NCBI GenBank assembly: GCA_026225945.1
Contig: JAMJFZ010001074.1
Coordinates: 1,325,501 to 1,389,500, forward strand
DNA length: 64,000 nt
Direction: 5' to 3'
Origin: Cricetomys ansorgei
Lineage: Eukaryota > Chordata > Mammalia > Rodentia > Nesomyidae
Shown here in pieces: positions 23,381-35,300 of the stretch. A model generated the notes under the pieces. It was not told the origin of the DNA and did no database searches. It saw nothing but the letters and a program-made list of their open reading frames with translations. The number at the start of each line of letters is the position of its first letter. Position 1 is the first letter of the stretch. The translations under genes were made by a program, and so were the position numbers.

Positions 23381-23825
23381 TTTTTTATTTAAAAAAGACA
23401 GCATTCCATTCTTAAAATATTAAGCTCTTACTGAAAAGAAAATTAGAAAATGTGGAAAACTAGTATGAATTTAGCATGCGAAGAAAAACACATTTATATT
23501 TTAGTGAATTTTCTTTCAGACTTTTCTACACCTCTTTAAAACTTAGCTCTCATGGTCACCAAAATGATAGTGATATTAATAAATTATATTATTTATTAAT
23601 AATAAATAATAAAGATATTAAATTTTGCAGGGAAGAAAAAGAAGAGTGATTCCTTTCTTGGCCATCAGAAGGAATATGATTGGTGCCTCTGTAACAAAAG
23701 ACAGACGGTTAACAGGTGTGTACTACCACACCTGGCTAAAGGTCTTAATTTCTTTATGGCCAGCTCCTAGACAGAAAGTCAGGGGAAGTTAGAGTGCCAA
23801 TTCCAGTCTTTACTGTTGGTTTTTA

Positions 23826-24155
23826 TGATTATATTACTTAACTTTCTATTGCTATGATAAAACACTATGACCAAAGCAACTTGTGGAAGAAAGAGTTTAT
23901 TCGGGCTTATGGTTGTGAAGCTTAAGACCACAAGGGCAGGGACAGAATGGCAGCAGGCACAGCTATGGTAGCAGCAAGCTGAGAGTTCACATCTTAAACT
24001 GTAAGCATTAAGCAGAGAGAGCAAGCACTGGGAATTGCACCAGACTTTGAAACCTCAATGCTCACCTCCAGTGACATATTTCTTCCAGCAAGGCCATATC
24101 TTCTAAATCTCCTCAAACAACACCACCGAGGGACATTCTCATTCAAACCACCACA
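23826..24155 (-). mobile_element. MaLR (MT-type) LTR
   Basis: Reads CTTTCTATTGCTATGATAAA, CACTATGACCAAAGCAACTT, CAGCAAGGCCATATCTTCTA, then CATTCAAACCACCACA at the right end, parallel to the copy at 13216-13585. It is non-coding. Confidence 0.75.
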
Positions 24156-24309
24156 ATCATCCACTCTTGGAGAAGGAGGATTCTGTTTCTGTGACATACG
24201 TGACTCGCCCTGGGCAGAATGAGATGTGCAAGACAGAAGGAAGGAGAAAGTCAGAGACTTTGCTTCTTAAGCTGCCTGAGGCCTTGACATTGGAAAATGT
24301 TTTTTTAAG

Positions 24310-24480
24310 CTGTAACACTGTCTTAACTCCCTTGTGCTGCTGTGACAGGATTCCTAGAGACTGGGAATTTATAAAGAACAGAAATTTATTTTCTCAGTGG
24401 GGTGCAGTAGTACATACCTATAATCCCAACACTGGGGAGGCTGCGACAGGAGGATTGTTGTTGGAATTGGGTGTTGAATG
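24310..24480 (-). mobile_element. Older MaLR LTR fragment interrupted by a B1
   Basis: CTTGTGCTGCTGTGACAGGA, AGACTGGGAATTTATAAAGAAC and AGAAATTTATTTTCTC resemble the antisense 3' end of MST/THE1-like MaLR LTRs. A short + strand B1 piece (TAATCCCAACACTGGGGAGG) sits at about 24398-24475. Confidence 0.5.
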
Positions 24481-27300
24481 GTAGTTGGCCAGGGTCTATG
24501 CAGGTTCAATAATGACAAGGAAGACACTCTCCATTATTCATGCCTGATTTCTCCATGACAGAAGGAAATCTCTGAACCTCTGGGCTGAACCTCTGGAGAG
24601 AACCTTGGGTGTCATTTACAGTTCTTAGTCTGTCTCGTGTGGGTCAGTAAATAACAAGAGACAATTCTCTGAGATGCAATCTGGAACGACCTAGGTAGAA
24701 GGCTGCTGGCTTCCTGGGCTGAACCCTGGACTGAACTCAACTGCCAGCTGAGCTTGCCAACCTATCCATCCCTGAGCTTGATCTTCATCTGTTAGTGTTA
24801 AAGCCACGAGTCAGTCATGTTTGTAATTCCTCTAACTCCTGTAATAATGTACTGCACAGAAAACAAAAACAAAAACAAAACAAACCACCTGAGTGCAAAT
24901 AAAAGAGATACAAAGTACATTTGCATGTGTATGGAAAAGGCCTTTAAGTTTTTAGTAGCATGTATGCTTTTCTTATTATTCTGGAAGCCACAAGTTTACA
25001 AAGTTATCAGTCTTGAACTTAATATGTCATAAGACAGCACCACTGGGAAGACAAACATGTTACAAAACAATGGAAGTAACATTGATAGTTTTTTTTAAAT
25101 TTATTGTTAACAAAGTTACATAATCTATTATAAAATAACTGTGTTTTATTTAAATAAGAATAGTTTTATTTATTTAAATAAAATATTTAATATGAAATAT
25201 TTAAATAAAAATCGTTCTGGGCCCAAACCACTATTAAAAAAAAAAAAACCAAAAACTAAGGTTTTTCTTCTCTTTTGTCATTTCAAAAATACCACAAAAT
25301 CTGGGTACAGAGGTACACACCAGTAGTCCTAGCACTTGGAAGCTTAGGCAGAAGTATGCAGTTAGCTTAGACTACATGGTGTGAGCTTGTCAAAGCATAA
25401 ACAAAATCAATAAAGAGATAATAAGAGCACTACAGGATTTTGCAATGAGTCTGTCATTGATTGGAAATATGCTGTAATTATGGTATCAAGCAAGTATTTG
25501 CATTAATGTCAAAAGCATGGATATTTTCATAAGATTTGTCAAAAAATCCTCACATTATTCTTGCTCATTTCTTTGTCCTTGATTTCAAAACACACTCCAA
25601 GAAATTTTGGGTGTTTTATTTGTTCTATAGGTGTTAAAATTTTAATTTCCCTTTAAGAATTGGAAAGCTGTTTTCCCAACAGCTGATGCTAAATCCTAGC
25701 ACTAGAAAAACAGGCTATTAACAGGAAGTGTACCCTTCAGTATGCTGTTAAGATAAAGTTCTTAGGCAAGCACTTCTAACACCAGGGAGGATTCCTGAAC
25801 TCTAGGCTTGCTCACAGCTGAGCAAAACTGTTTTATCCTAGTGAATGTTTTATTTAATACATAAGGGCTAAGAAACAGTAGCTGGTCAATAAATGACATC
25901 TATTTGTAAAGCATTCTTGATAGAGATTGTGTGGATGCCTCCTGGGATGAATCCATAGGTGTGAAAGAAGCATCTCTCTATATGATCTGTAAATGGCCAT
26001 TGTAGACTTCTCTCCCCTTAATTGAATGTGAATTGCTGTTTGGTACAAAGTTTAATTTGCATCGGTGGAAAGACTCTCTGAACTCAGATTTGTGCTTGTG
26101 TCACCAGAGAAAATGGGACTGTTGGCCAGGAATTGGAAGCATTGGTTTTTAAACTGCTTGTTGGTTAGATTAGCCTTGGTGCTAATGGTATTTAGACTGG
26201 AAAATGTCACCAGACATTGTTATGCACTATAGGGCATTTAGCAGCGTCTCTGGGCTCCACCCACAGATGTCAGCTTCTCACAGCCTTGGACACGAAAAAT
26301 TGTCAGATGTCATCTAGAAGGCAAAACCACCTCCGGCCACCACCAGTGCCAATTATTAGTGGTTAATTTGAAGTTTGGCTGATCAGTTAGTGTCCTCCCT
26401 CCCTCTCTCTTTCTTGTTTTTTTTGAGACAGGGTTTCTCTGGCTGTCCTGGAACTCTGCAGACCAGGCTGGCCTCCAACTCACAGAGATCCACCTGCCTC
26501 AACTTCCTGAGTGCTGGGATTAAAGGTGTGTGCTACCACCACCAGATTTATTGATTTCATTTCTTGCCTTTATTACTCTACAGATCAGATGTTTTATGGA
26601 ACTTAAATTAGATAATCTTTCAAGATATAATTAAGGAGGTTTACCAAATTCCAAAAGTCTTCTAAAGTGATTCCAACATGCTTTTTATTAGCTCCAAAAT
26701 TAGAGACATATTATTGTTTGGCCTTAAAAGGAAATCAAAGAATATGAGCTTTATAAGAACAAACAAATTTAAAAACAGAACAAGAGCTTCTTCTCATGGT
26801 GCCTTCTAAGTGACAGGGATTTATGCTATTTTGTGAACTGATGTTGATGCACTTTGAAGTGTTGGTGTTTTATTTATTTTTAAATATCTCATATTTGTCC
26901 TCAACACTGTACTGTGTAGATACTTTTACCTCTAATATGAATTTGTGGGCACGAGTCTCTGCTTCTGAATTGAGGTTCCGAATAGGCGATGATCCCATTT
27001 TATCTGTTAACAGTGTCCAATGTACACTAGAGAAAATACACACTGTACTTTATGGAATTATTCTTAGGGTTAATTAGGTAATGTAAACGAAGCATCTCTT
27101 ATACATTGTCCGTCACAAGACATAATAGATCATTTTATGCAACCAAAAGTTTTGCTCGAGTCAAAAAAAAATTCTCAGAGTTGGTTTAGGAAATCCAAAA
27201 CTAGAGATTAAGAATTCCTGAAAGGTCACCCGCTTTAGCTGCAAATTGCTGATTGAGGGTGTGAGCCATGATTGTGAAAATCTCTGAGCACAAATCACAC
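24481..27300. other. Intergenic, repeats only
   Basis: A B1-like + strand piece lies at about 25300-25410 (TGGGTACAGAGGTACACACC, AGTCCTAGCACTTGGAAGC). A clear minus-strand B1 lies at about 26425-26560 (GAGACAGGGTTTCTCTGGCTG to GGGATTAAAGGTGTGTGC). The rest is A/T-rich with no gene visible. Confidence 0.55.
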
Positions 27301-27704
27301 AGACGACGCTCGCAATCTTGAAAGTTTAGGCGCGCCAGCTGCTCCCGAGGTTTCTCTTCTCTCGCTTTGAATTTTATTAAAACTGAAAATGACAGAAGCA
27401 GACAACGCATGATTTAGCAGCAGCTGCTCCGGGAGCCACAGCGGGCTGGAAATGCAGAAGTGCAGCCAGAAGGGCAGGGCGGGGTCGGGCATCTGGGAGC
27501 TGCGGGCGCTGAGACACGGCGAGCGCCGCTGGTTCGGCCGGTGCAAATGCTAACCGGAACGCCGCGTCAGCTGGGCGAGTCGCCTCCCGAGCCCAGCAAC
27601 GGCGCGTCCCGCCGGACCGCGTCGGAGCGACCAGCTTCCAGCCGGGAGCACAGCCACTCAGCCACTTCCGGCGCGCCCTCAAGCATTGGCTCGGACCCGA
27701 GCGC

Positions 27705-27778
27705 CGCGCGCAGGCGCAGAGGACGCGCCTCCCGGGAGGGGGCGTGGCAGCGGGAAGCCTCCTCTGCGCCTGCGCGCG
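27705..27778. promoter_or_regulatory. 19-bp inverted repeat with two NRF1-like sites
   Basis: 27705-27723 and 27760-27778 are perfect reverse complements, separated by 36 bp. Each arm contains GCGCAGGCGC or its complement GCGCCTGCGC, close to the NRF1 palindrome, followed by the same flank (AGAGGA / TCCTCT). It lies just upstream of the inferred transcription start. Confidence 0.8.
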
Positions 27779-27789
27779 CCTCTCCTCTG

Positions 27790-27912
27790 GGTCGGCAGGG
27801 ACTGGCTGTAGGGTCGGCGTCGCGCAGTCCCCGGGTGTCGCGGCCGGGTCGCTCTTCACGCTTCACTGCGGTGTCGCGTCGAGTCCCCGAGACCTCGGCG
27901 GCGTGTGGGGAG
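27790..27912 (+). other. Zfyve16: Zfyve16 exon 1, non-coding (5' end approximate)
   Basis: A strong splice donor, GGGAG|GTAAGAG, places the exon end at 27912 inside the CpG island. The 5' end is not visible in sequence and is set only roughly, just after the inverted repeat. I assign it to Zfyve16 because the next coding exon on this strand is the endofin start exon and no other gene lies between them. Confidence 0.6.
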
Positions 27913-30131
27913 GTAAGAGCCCCGGAGCCGCCGCCGGCCTCTCCCCTGCGTGCTGCGGGCGGAGGGGCGGGGCGGCCGCGGGCGCTCCGGGCTGCGACGG
28001 CCGGGCCTCGCCTTCCTCCGGGACCCGGGGCCGCCGTGGGCGCTGCGCAGCCGGGATACCCGACCCCACCGCGGGCTCGGCCGGGCCCGGAGCGCCCTGG
28101 ACCCCCGAGTGCCCGCGGCGCCCGTCATCGCCGCCGCCTCGGTCGCACGGACGTCCCGGTGTCCCTCCAGCTGCCTTTCCTTTGGTGCTTCTGAAGAGAT
28201 GACCGTGCTGGTAACGGTTAACCAGTTTGTGCGACCCTGGCTGCAGATTGTTATATTCTAGACCCGTGTTCTTGGTTGGACGTGTCAGAAAACTGGCCCG
28301 TGAATTTACTATTAAGTTGATCCTTTTGACTCAAAGGATGATTTGGTGATGTCACCCTGTTCCGTTGAGTTGGCAAAAGTTTAATGGTCTGATTGAGTAG
28401 AGCTCTGATTTTTCATGTAGCCTCTTTTTCTCTCCCTTGGGTATTAGACCACATATCTAGTGGTAAGCTATGTAAAGATTACAGTAAGGAATAAAGAATG
28501 ACAGAGACCTACCATGCAGAGGTAATCAGCCACTTAACATTTTGATATTTCTCTATGTCCTTTTTGTCCCAGTGCATTTTAAACTTAAGACGATCAGGTC
28601 GTTGCTTACCTTTCCCATATTTTTTAAAGCCTTGAACATATACTCATGACTTTTCTATTATGTACATAATATATGAGCGAAAACATCTTTTGAAGTAACT
28701 GCCTGGCAGATAAAACAAATTTCTTTTATCCCCATTCATAATAACCATGTTATACGTAGTACCCTATGACTGAAGGTAATAGCAGTTGAACTATATCGAG
28801 GAAAGAAATAATTGCTAATGCAGTATATTTACCATTTTGGAGACTAAAAACTCACCATTTCTCTTAAAAATAATAATATAATGAAGCATGGTGGGACATG
28901 ACTGTAATCGCAGCAAGTAACTGTGGAGACAGGGAGATTGAGCTACAAGTCAGGCCTGGTGTGCACACCAAATCAAAAATAAAGCAAGATACAAGTAAAA
29001 ACAGCAGTGTACCTACTAAATATCTCTGTTTAAAATCAACTATATTTCCAAAACCAAGTTTAGGGAGACGGTTACTGGAAGCAAGTTACTTTAATGTCTG
29101 GTGTTGTAGAAGACAGCTGAACTCTTGTATTTCTCAGTTCATTCTGGTGTGCCGGCTTGTTTAGATTGAAGCACGTGAAGAAAATCTGTCTTTGTGTAGA
29201 GGATCCGTGAGACCCTAAAAAGGTCCTGGGAACTTTTAGGGTTTCTCAGCAAAGTAATTAGAAAACTGATTTAACCCTACTTTTATTAAGTGGGCTAGTC
29301 AGTCTCTTGTTGGCTTCACACTTAAACTTTGCACCATTGAAAGTTCCTATGTTCTTGTGCACAGGTGCTAGTGTTTTTCTGGAGGTTGGAATGCTAGGCC
29401 ATAGACCACGCCCCCTTTGTTGTAATTTGAGAGACATGAGCATTAGCTTGGATGCCTTTCATTTTGTTCTGTTGTCTTCCCACATCATTTGTTCGAATTA
29501 TTTCACCGAGTGATTGGTAAAGTGTCTGCAGATTTTTCAGTAGTTTTGGGTTCTTTTCTTGAATTTAAAGAGAGAATTCGTATCCCCTCCTAACTCTACA
29601 TGCTGTTACCTTGTTTGCCTGAGAGGCTGTATCATTTCTGTCAGTAACAGGTGAGATTCTTTAAAACACACACCTTACCAATATCAAGGACTTTCTTATG
29701 TTAACAAAAACATTTTTGTCAACTTAGTAAGCAACCAATGATGTTTTTAAATCCTAATTATTCTCATGAACATTGAACAGTTTTCCATGATCATATTGTT
29801 GTTTTTCCAAATAATTTATTTTACCCACTTACAGTCTAGTGTCCAAGTGTCTTTCTAACAAGTTTTTATTATTTTATAATGCAAGGATGCGTTAATTTAA
29901 TTTTTAAGGAAAATAATAAAATTATGTTTTTCTATCCTGTTTACAGAAGTACATCTTTTTTTTTTGGTACAATGTAGAGCTCTGGGAAGTTTACATAATT
30001 CCTGCTCTAGATTTAGTTTGGTATCTGTTCCACTGTATTTTCTCCTTTGCTAATACTATTTTGACAACTTCTTTGTAGCATGTAGAGGAATATTTAATCA
30101 TTTAATCTGGCAACATGACTGCTCTAGGGAA

Positions 30132-30211
30132 GGATCACATCCAGGGGTCTATATGAAAGGATCAAATCCAAGGGTCTATATGAAGGGATCACATTCAGAG
30201 GCCTGTGTGGT
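30132..30211. repeat. Three tandem 27-bp units
   Basis: GGATCACATCCAGGGGTCTA and its tail repeat at 30132, 30159 and 30186, with the third unit degraded. Confidence 0.85.
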
Positions 30212-30414
30212 CTAGATGGAATGTAGAAAAGATGTTAGTACACACCTTTAATCCCAGTATTTAGAAGGCAGTGGTGCTGCCTTTAATTCGCAAGGCAGAA
30301 GCAGAGACAGGAAGCAGAACTCAAAAGGAGTTGTTGTCAGACAGGAAGTGATGTCTGAGATGAGTCAGTGAAGGGCATGCCTAGCTCTCATGACAGAAAA
30401 GCAGGCTCTCTAGT

Positions 30415-30540
30415 TGGGTGGTGATGAAGCATACCTTTAATCCCAGCACTCAGGAGGTAGAGGCAGGTGGATCTCTGAGTTTGAGACCAGCCTGGTCTAC
30501 AGAGTTACAACAAAGAAACTGTCTCAAAAAACAAAAAGCA
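30415..30540 (+). mobile_element. B1 SINE
   Basis: GGGTGGTGATGAAGCATACC, TTTAATCCCAGCACTCAGGAG, CCAGCCTGGTCTACAGAG and AGTTACAACAAAGAAACTG, then A-rich tail. Confidence 0.85.
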
Positions 30541-31695
30541 AATCAAAGAAAAGAAAAGAAAAAGAAAAATAAGCTCTCAGAGAATCAGAGAGGCAGACAG
30601 AAGACACAGGAAGAGAAAAAGGAGCAGTCTGAGGCAGACACAGGGAATTCTGCAGAAGTAGTCAATAGGAGACAAGAAGAGTGAGTCTATTAGAACCAGC
30701 AGCCTGGAGAATAGTTTGAGCCAGAACAGCGAGTCATTTGAGTTCACTACAGCTCTGAGTTCAGAAGGAGCTAGTCAGAGTGAGTCAGTCAGCAATAAGT
30801 CTTGGAGGCTTAAATGTTCTAGCTTGTATGGAGGCTGAGACTGAAGTCTTCCAGTTCTAGGCTTAAGATTAGAGAAACGCTCCAGGGCTCAAGGACTAGA
30901 GCTCGGGATTGAGTTAGCCAAAGAATAAACTGCTTTTTGTACTGAATCTACATCTACAGTAGAGAATGGATTTATACTGTACAGAGTTTTGTGATTTTTT
31001 TTCATTCAACATTGCATATTGGATATTTTCTACAGAAGGTGTAATCCATGGCATAGGTTTATCTAGACAGGTTTGGGGAACAAAGTTGTAACCATTAGTT
31101 ATCTAATGTCAGGCTTCTATACTCTTCTGTGTTCTTTTTGTAGGTCACTCCACTAACAGCTGTGTTGCCAATTTAGAAATCTTTATCTCAGACTCCTCTC
31201 TGCATTCCAGGTTCTTAGATCCAGCAGCCTCTTGGATATCTCCCCCAGGATGCTCTCAAGGTACTTCAAACAGTTGTCCAAAAGTGTCTCCCTTCTTCCT
31301 GCTTCTCTTGAGTTGCCTGTGGTGGTCAGTGTATCTCCATTGGTCTGCCCAGTCACCCACAGTGGGAACCTGTTGGTAATCCCAGCCTTCCCTTTGTTTC
31401 AGTCTCCAAAGGTTCTGTTTCCTTAGCTAGTTTTCCTGTTTCTTTCTCATCTTCACGTCAGTGTCCACTCATGCCATCATCGTCTCTTACCTTAGCAATT
31501 TTAGAAGTTTCATTGTTGGTTTATTTTCTTATTAATCTTCCCCTTTGCTACCAATTTTTAAAACCACGAAAAGACTTTTAAACTATTTTAAAAGATAAAT
31601 ATTACAGAAATTTGTTTAGAAATCTGAGAGTATATAAATGGCCAAGTTAGTAACAGTATCTCAAGACATCTGTACACTGGTGAGATGGCGTAGTG

Positions 31696-31891
31696 CAGTA
31701 GTTGTCAACCTGTGGGTTGCAACCCCTCTGGGGGTTGAACGACCGTCTGTATACCAGACATTTGCTTTATGATTCATAACTAGCAAAATTGCAGTTAGGA
31801 AGCAGCAATGAAAATAATTTTATGGTTGAGGTCACCACAACATGAGGAACTGTATTAAAGGGTCGCAGCGTTAGGAAGGTTGAGAGCACTG
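31696..31891. mobile_element. Small non-autonomous hAT (URR1-like), complete
   Basis: Terminal inverted repeats are CAGTAGTTGTCAACCT at the left and GGTTGAGAGCACTG at the right. Inside are ATGATTCATAACTAGCAAAAT, AATAATTTTATGGTTGAGGTC and ACAACATGAGGAACTGTATT. This matches my memory of the rodent URR1 hAT-Charlie family of about 200 bp. There is no transposase gene. A second copy is at 41162-41382. Confidence 0.75.
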
Positions 31892-32469
31892 GGCTATTGG
31901 GTAAAGATGCCTGAGGCCAAAGCCTGACAGTCTGAGGAGTTTGAGCCCCAGGACATTCCTGATGGAAGGAATTAGCTTCTGAAAGTTTTCTCTGATCTCT
32001 ACACCCGCACAAATAAATAAAATATACAAGAGATTAAAAATAAAAAAGAGAGTATGTCATACATTTTGTTTGTTTCTATTTGTAATAGGTTGCTATTCCC
32101 CAAAGTACATTCTGCTCGGCTGAAATAAGAAAATCGACAGCTTAGTGGTATTTGATGTTAAAGGGTCTCCGTGTAAAGTGTTTGCATTGTCATAGCTTTT
32201 AGAATTGTTGGATTGTACTGTTTCTTGTGTTTTGGCACTTCAAATAATATAACACTTAGTAGTATGTTACTGTGTTGAGATGCTCTGTAAATAGAAGTTT
32301 TTAATGGATTCTGTGCCTTGTTTTATTTTTTTATTTTTTGGTTTCTCTGGCTTTTGCTAATGAAAAAATGTTTTAGAACTTTTGGTGATAGTTTTTGTTT
32401 TGTTTTAATACATTCTATATTCACAATTCCTTTACGCTTTTAAATATTTATGTATTTATGTATTTATTT

Positions 32470-32640
32470 ATTTACTTTGGTTTCATAAGACAGTGTCTCA
32501 CTCTGCAGTGCCAGCTGGCCTAGGATTTGCTATGCAAATCTGACTGGCTGATCTTGAACTTATGGCGATCCTCCTGTCTCTGCTTCCTGAGTGCTAGGAT
32601 TATAAGCATATGCCAACATTCCTGGCCTACTTTTTACCCT
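32470..32640 (-). mobile_element. B1-like SINE (old), minus strand
   Basis: AAGACAGTGTCTCACTCTGC, CCTGTCTCTGCTTCCTGAGTG and CTAGGATTATAAGCATATGC, with an internal rearrangement. Confidence 0.65.
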
Positions 32641-32689
32641 TATATTTAAATTACTTTTTTTTTTTTTTGTGGAAGGGATAACTAGTTTG

Positions 32690-32815
32690 ATGCATACACC
32701 TTTAATCCTAGTACTCAAAAGGCAGAATCTGGCAGATCAAGGCCAGCCTGATGTAGATGGCAAATTCAGGCCAGCCAGGGCATATAGTGAGATCCTGTTT
32801 CAAAAAGGAGGTGGG
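32690..32815 (+). mobile_element. B1-like SINE
   Basis: CACCTTTAATCCTAGTACTC, GGCAGATCAAGGCCAGCCTG and GTGAGATCCTGTTTCAAAAA. Confidence 0.65.
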
Positions 32816-33479
32816 GTAACAGTAGCATACATAAAGATTTAAACGATACTAGAGATTTATAATGAAAAACCCAGTTACCCCTATGTTGTCCTTCTTTCCC
32901 AGAATCCTACTCTCCAGAGAAGCCCATCTTAGCCTAGGCTCTGTGTGAATCACAGATCCCAGGAAATGATTTCAGCAACTATTTCTCAATTATCCTGTAG
33001 ATGATATAAATAATAATACTTAAATGCCTAGGAATGAAGTTAACTTGTTACTAGAAGTAGGTGCCTTAGAATTAGAGAGACTAACTCTTACAAAACTGAG
33101 ACAGGCTGTTTCAGTGCCAATGACTTCAGTGTTCTTTTGTTTTAACCTTCAGATGATTAAGTAACATATTTAGATGTATAGTTATCTCCCCTCCCAACTC
33201 CTGTCCTGCTCCAGTTTGGGCATCATTTTGTATCATAGGATACGGGATTTAGATGGGCTGCATCCACTCTTTAAACCCTGCAGTACACATTCTTTCCCCT
33301 GGTATTCTCAAGCTAGTTACATATTAACTTTGAGTTACTTTGTGTTTACATCATTATGTAATTACTGCTTTTCTGGAGTTACAAGTAACCCTATTTTTTT
33401 ATATTTACCTCACATGCATGTTTATGAATATATTTTATATCTTTTTAATGTACAGTTTGTATTCTTTGGGATTTTAACC

Positions 33480-34130
33480 CCTCAGACAAGAGGCTGCTCA
33501 CCTCTGAGTAGACTCGAATGTATCCAATACTCTCTTTGCTCTACAGTACCTTTCATGGGATATCTGGCACCTTGCTTCTGCCTTGATGGGCTGCTCTCTG
33601 GGCCAGTTTTCCTGGGCTACCATTGTGTGAATTCCATTTCTCTCTCTCTGATGCGGATTAGCTTGTTCCCTAGATTGCAAGTCTTTATCTTCTTTGGAGT
33701 CTCTCTCATATTTGTAGAACACATCTTTCAGTAGGTTCCTGAGAAAGATCAAGGCAACATTTGCGTCTTTTATGTCTAAACAATATTTCAGTCTTCACAC
33801 TTGGTTGATGGCTTCATTCGTTACTTGTAGAATTTTGGAGGCAAGCTGGGTGATGGTGGTGCACGCCTTTAATCCCAGCACTCAAAAGGCAGGGGCAGGA
33901 GGATCTTTGAGTTTGAAGCCAGGCTGGTCTACAAAGTGAGTTCTAGTACAACCAGAGTTGCAACAGAGAAACCCTGGCTTAAACACCCCCACCCCCCATG
34001 GAAAGAATTTGGAGGCATAGCTCCAATGTTTTTTGCTCTGTTGTTGCTGTTGAGAAGTCTAATGCCAGAATGATAACAACCAATTCTGTTACTTTTCTTT
34101 GGAAACTCTTGGATTTACTTAACAAGCATA
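33480..34130 (-). mobile_element. Old L1-type LINE fragment split by a B1
   Basis: CCTGAGAAAGATCAAGGCAA, CAATATTTCAGTCTTCACAC, TTGGTTGATGGCTTC and, after the B1, GAGGCATAGCTCCAATG with GTTGCTGTTGAGAAGTCTAA follow an old mammalian LINE 3' sequence read antisense. A + strand B1 interrupts it at about 33845-33985. The 186-codon open frame starting at 33174 overlaps this and is not a gene. Confidence 0.45.
33845..33985 (+). mobile_element. B1 SINE
   Basis: GGTGATGGTGGTGCACGCCT, TTTAATCCCAGCACTCAAAAGG, GGCTGGTCTACAAAGTGAG and GAGTTGCAACAGAGAAACCC. Confidence 0.9.
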
Positions 34131-34157
34131 TCTTATATGGTGGGCACTGATAAAGAC

Positions 34158-34355
34158 ACTGAATATGGAGCTGGAAAGATTCCTCATCAGTAAAGAACAC
34201 TGGTTCTTTAAGAAGACCCAAGTTCAATTCCCAACACCCACATGGGGGCTTACAACTGTCTATAACTCCAGTCCAGGGGATCTGACACCTCTTCAGGTAC
34301 TCATGTGGTACAGATAGACTTGCAGGCGAAACACTTATACACATAAAATAACAAA
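34158..34355 (+). mobile_element. B3-family SINE
   Basis: GGAGCTGGAAAGATTCCTCA, CAATTCCCAACACCCACATG, GGGGATCTGACACCTCTTC and TACACATAAAATAAC follow B3 in order. Confidence 0.75.
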
Positions 34356-34658
34356 AAAATTTGGGGGCAGGGAAGACTCTGAAATACATGAGTGAACAAA
34401 ATACTAGGCCCCATCCTATGGAAGTTTAAATTCCAGGAGGGAGTCTGGATAGTAACAGTAAATGTAGTAAGTAACTTGTATAACACCCTACAAGGACATA
34501 AAGTAAGAAGAATTGCGTGCTTGCAATCCTTTAGTGTTAAACACTTATTTTCATAAGTCAGTACATTTCCTCTATTCCCTGTAGTGATTTTTTTTCATTC
34601 ATTTGTAATAAGTTCAGTTGCATTCAGCATTTCATTCTGGGATTCCTGGCCTTACTCT

Positions 34659-34748
34659 TTTCTCCTTTCTTCCTTTCTTCCTTCCTCCCTCCCTTCCTCC
34701 CTCCCTCCCTCCCTCCCTTCCTTCCTTCCTTTTTTTCTTTCTTTCTTT
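34659..34748. repeat. Polypyrimidine (CTTCC)n/(CCCT)n tract
   Basis: About 90 bp of only C and T, leading directly into a minus-strand B1-like element whose tail it probably extends. Confidence 0.9.
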
Positions 34749-34880
34749 TGTCTTGTCTATAGCCCTGGCTGGTCTGGAACTTACTGTGTAGCTAGACAGA
34801 CCTTAAACATACCGCAGTCCTCCTGACACAGATTCCCTAGTGCTGGGATTATAGGCATGAGCCACCACCATGCCTGACTA
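34749..34880 (-). mobile_element. B1-like SINE, minus strand
   Basis: CCTGGCTGGTCTGGAACTTA, then GTGCTGGGATTATAGGCATG and AGCCACCACCATGCCTGAC. Confidence 0.65.
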
Positions 34881-34889
34881 GTCATTTTT

Positions 34890-35300
34890 TTCATTGTGTA
34901 CATTGAGATGTATTCTTTGTGGTATGAAGTGATGCGGGTATTTTCAAGTGCTTATTCTCTTGGCTTACCATTGCAGTGCCATCAGGTAGCTTTATTCTCG
35001 TGAAACATCTACTATATTCTCCCGACCTCTCCAGCCCTCCCCAGTTCCAAACCATGGCAGTCACTGGTATGTTCATTAGCCTTACTTTTCCAGAATGCTA
35101 CATAATTGGACCATAGAGTAAATATCAGTTCTTTCACTTAGTGATATGTATTCAGAGATCATCCCTGTGCTTTGTGGCGGGGTCGCACATTTCACTAACA
35201 TTGTACACCATGGTTTATTCATCCACGTGTCTGCCAGAGACCCGGGGTTGTGGCTGCCTCCACCTTTTGGCAGTTGTGATAAAGCCACTCACATGCATGT
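34890..35300 (-). mobile_element. Old L1 3' fragment, antisense
   Basis: AGAATGCTACATAATTGGAC, CAGTTCTTTCACTTAGTGAT, TACACCATGGTTTATTCATC and GTTGTGGCTGCCTCCACCTT are the antisense of the L1 3' end that commonly carries the wording for a virtual 'primitive' L1 tail. A B1-like + strand piece follows at about 35310-35455. Confidence 0.55.

Larger units (their letters stand above)
27300..28160 (+). promoter_or_regulatory. CpG island and TATA-less promoter of Zfyve16
   Basis: This is the only strongly G+C- and CpG-rich stretch in the window, densest at about 27480-28150. Upstream of the first exon it has an ETS/GABP-type site (CACTTCCGGC, 27663-27672), an inverted CCAAT box (ATTGG, 27685-27689), two NRF1-like motifs in an inverted repeat (27705-27778) and a GC/KLF box (GGGGGCGTGG, about 27738-27747). 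There is no TATA box at the expected place. This is the usual design of a broadly expressed gene. Long open frames here reflect base composition. Confidence 0.85.
30100..30965 (+). mobile_element. LTR-like retroelement with nested B1
   Basis: A purine-rich, polyadenylation-ending element: it starts near CTGGCAACATGACTGCTC and ends with AAGAATAAACTGCTTTTTGT (AATAAA at 30924-30929). Three tandem 27-bp units (30132-30211) lie near its start and a B1 interrupts it at about 30415-30540. The overall layout resembles rodent ERV solo LTRs. The family is not identified. Confidence 0.5.

Noticed and set aside
23138..23423. Open frames over the CA/CATA-rich stretch
   Set aside because: They translate the simple-repeat tail of a composite SINE.
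27460..28261. Several 90-244-codon open frames on both strands in the CpG island
   Set aside because: They overlap each other in many frames, are Arg/Pro/Ala/Gly-rich as expected from G+C content, and cross the exon 1 donor site.
33174..33734. A 186-codon + strand open frame in intron 1
   Set aside because: It overlaps old LINE-like sequence, has no recognisable domain, and shows no splice or promoter context of its own.
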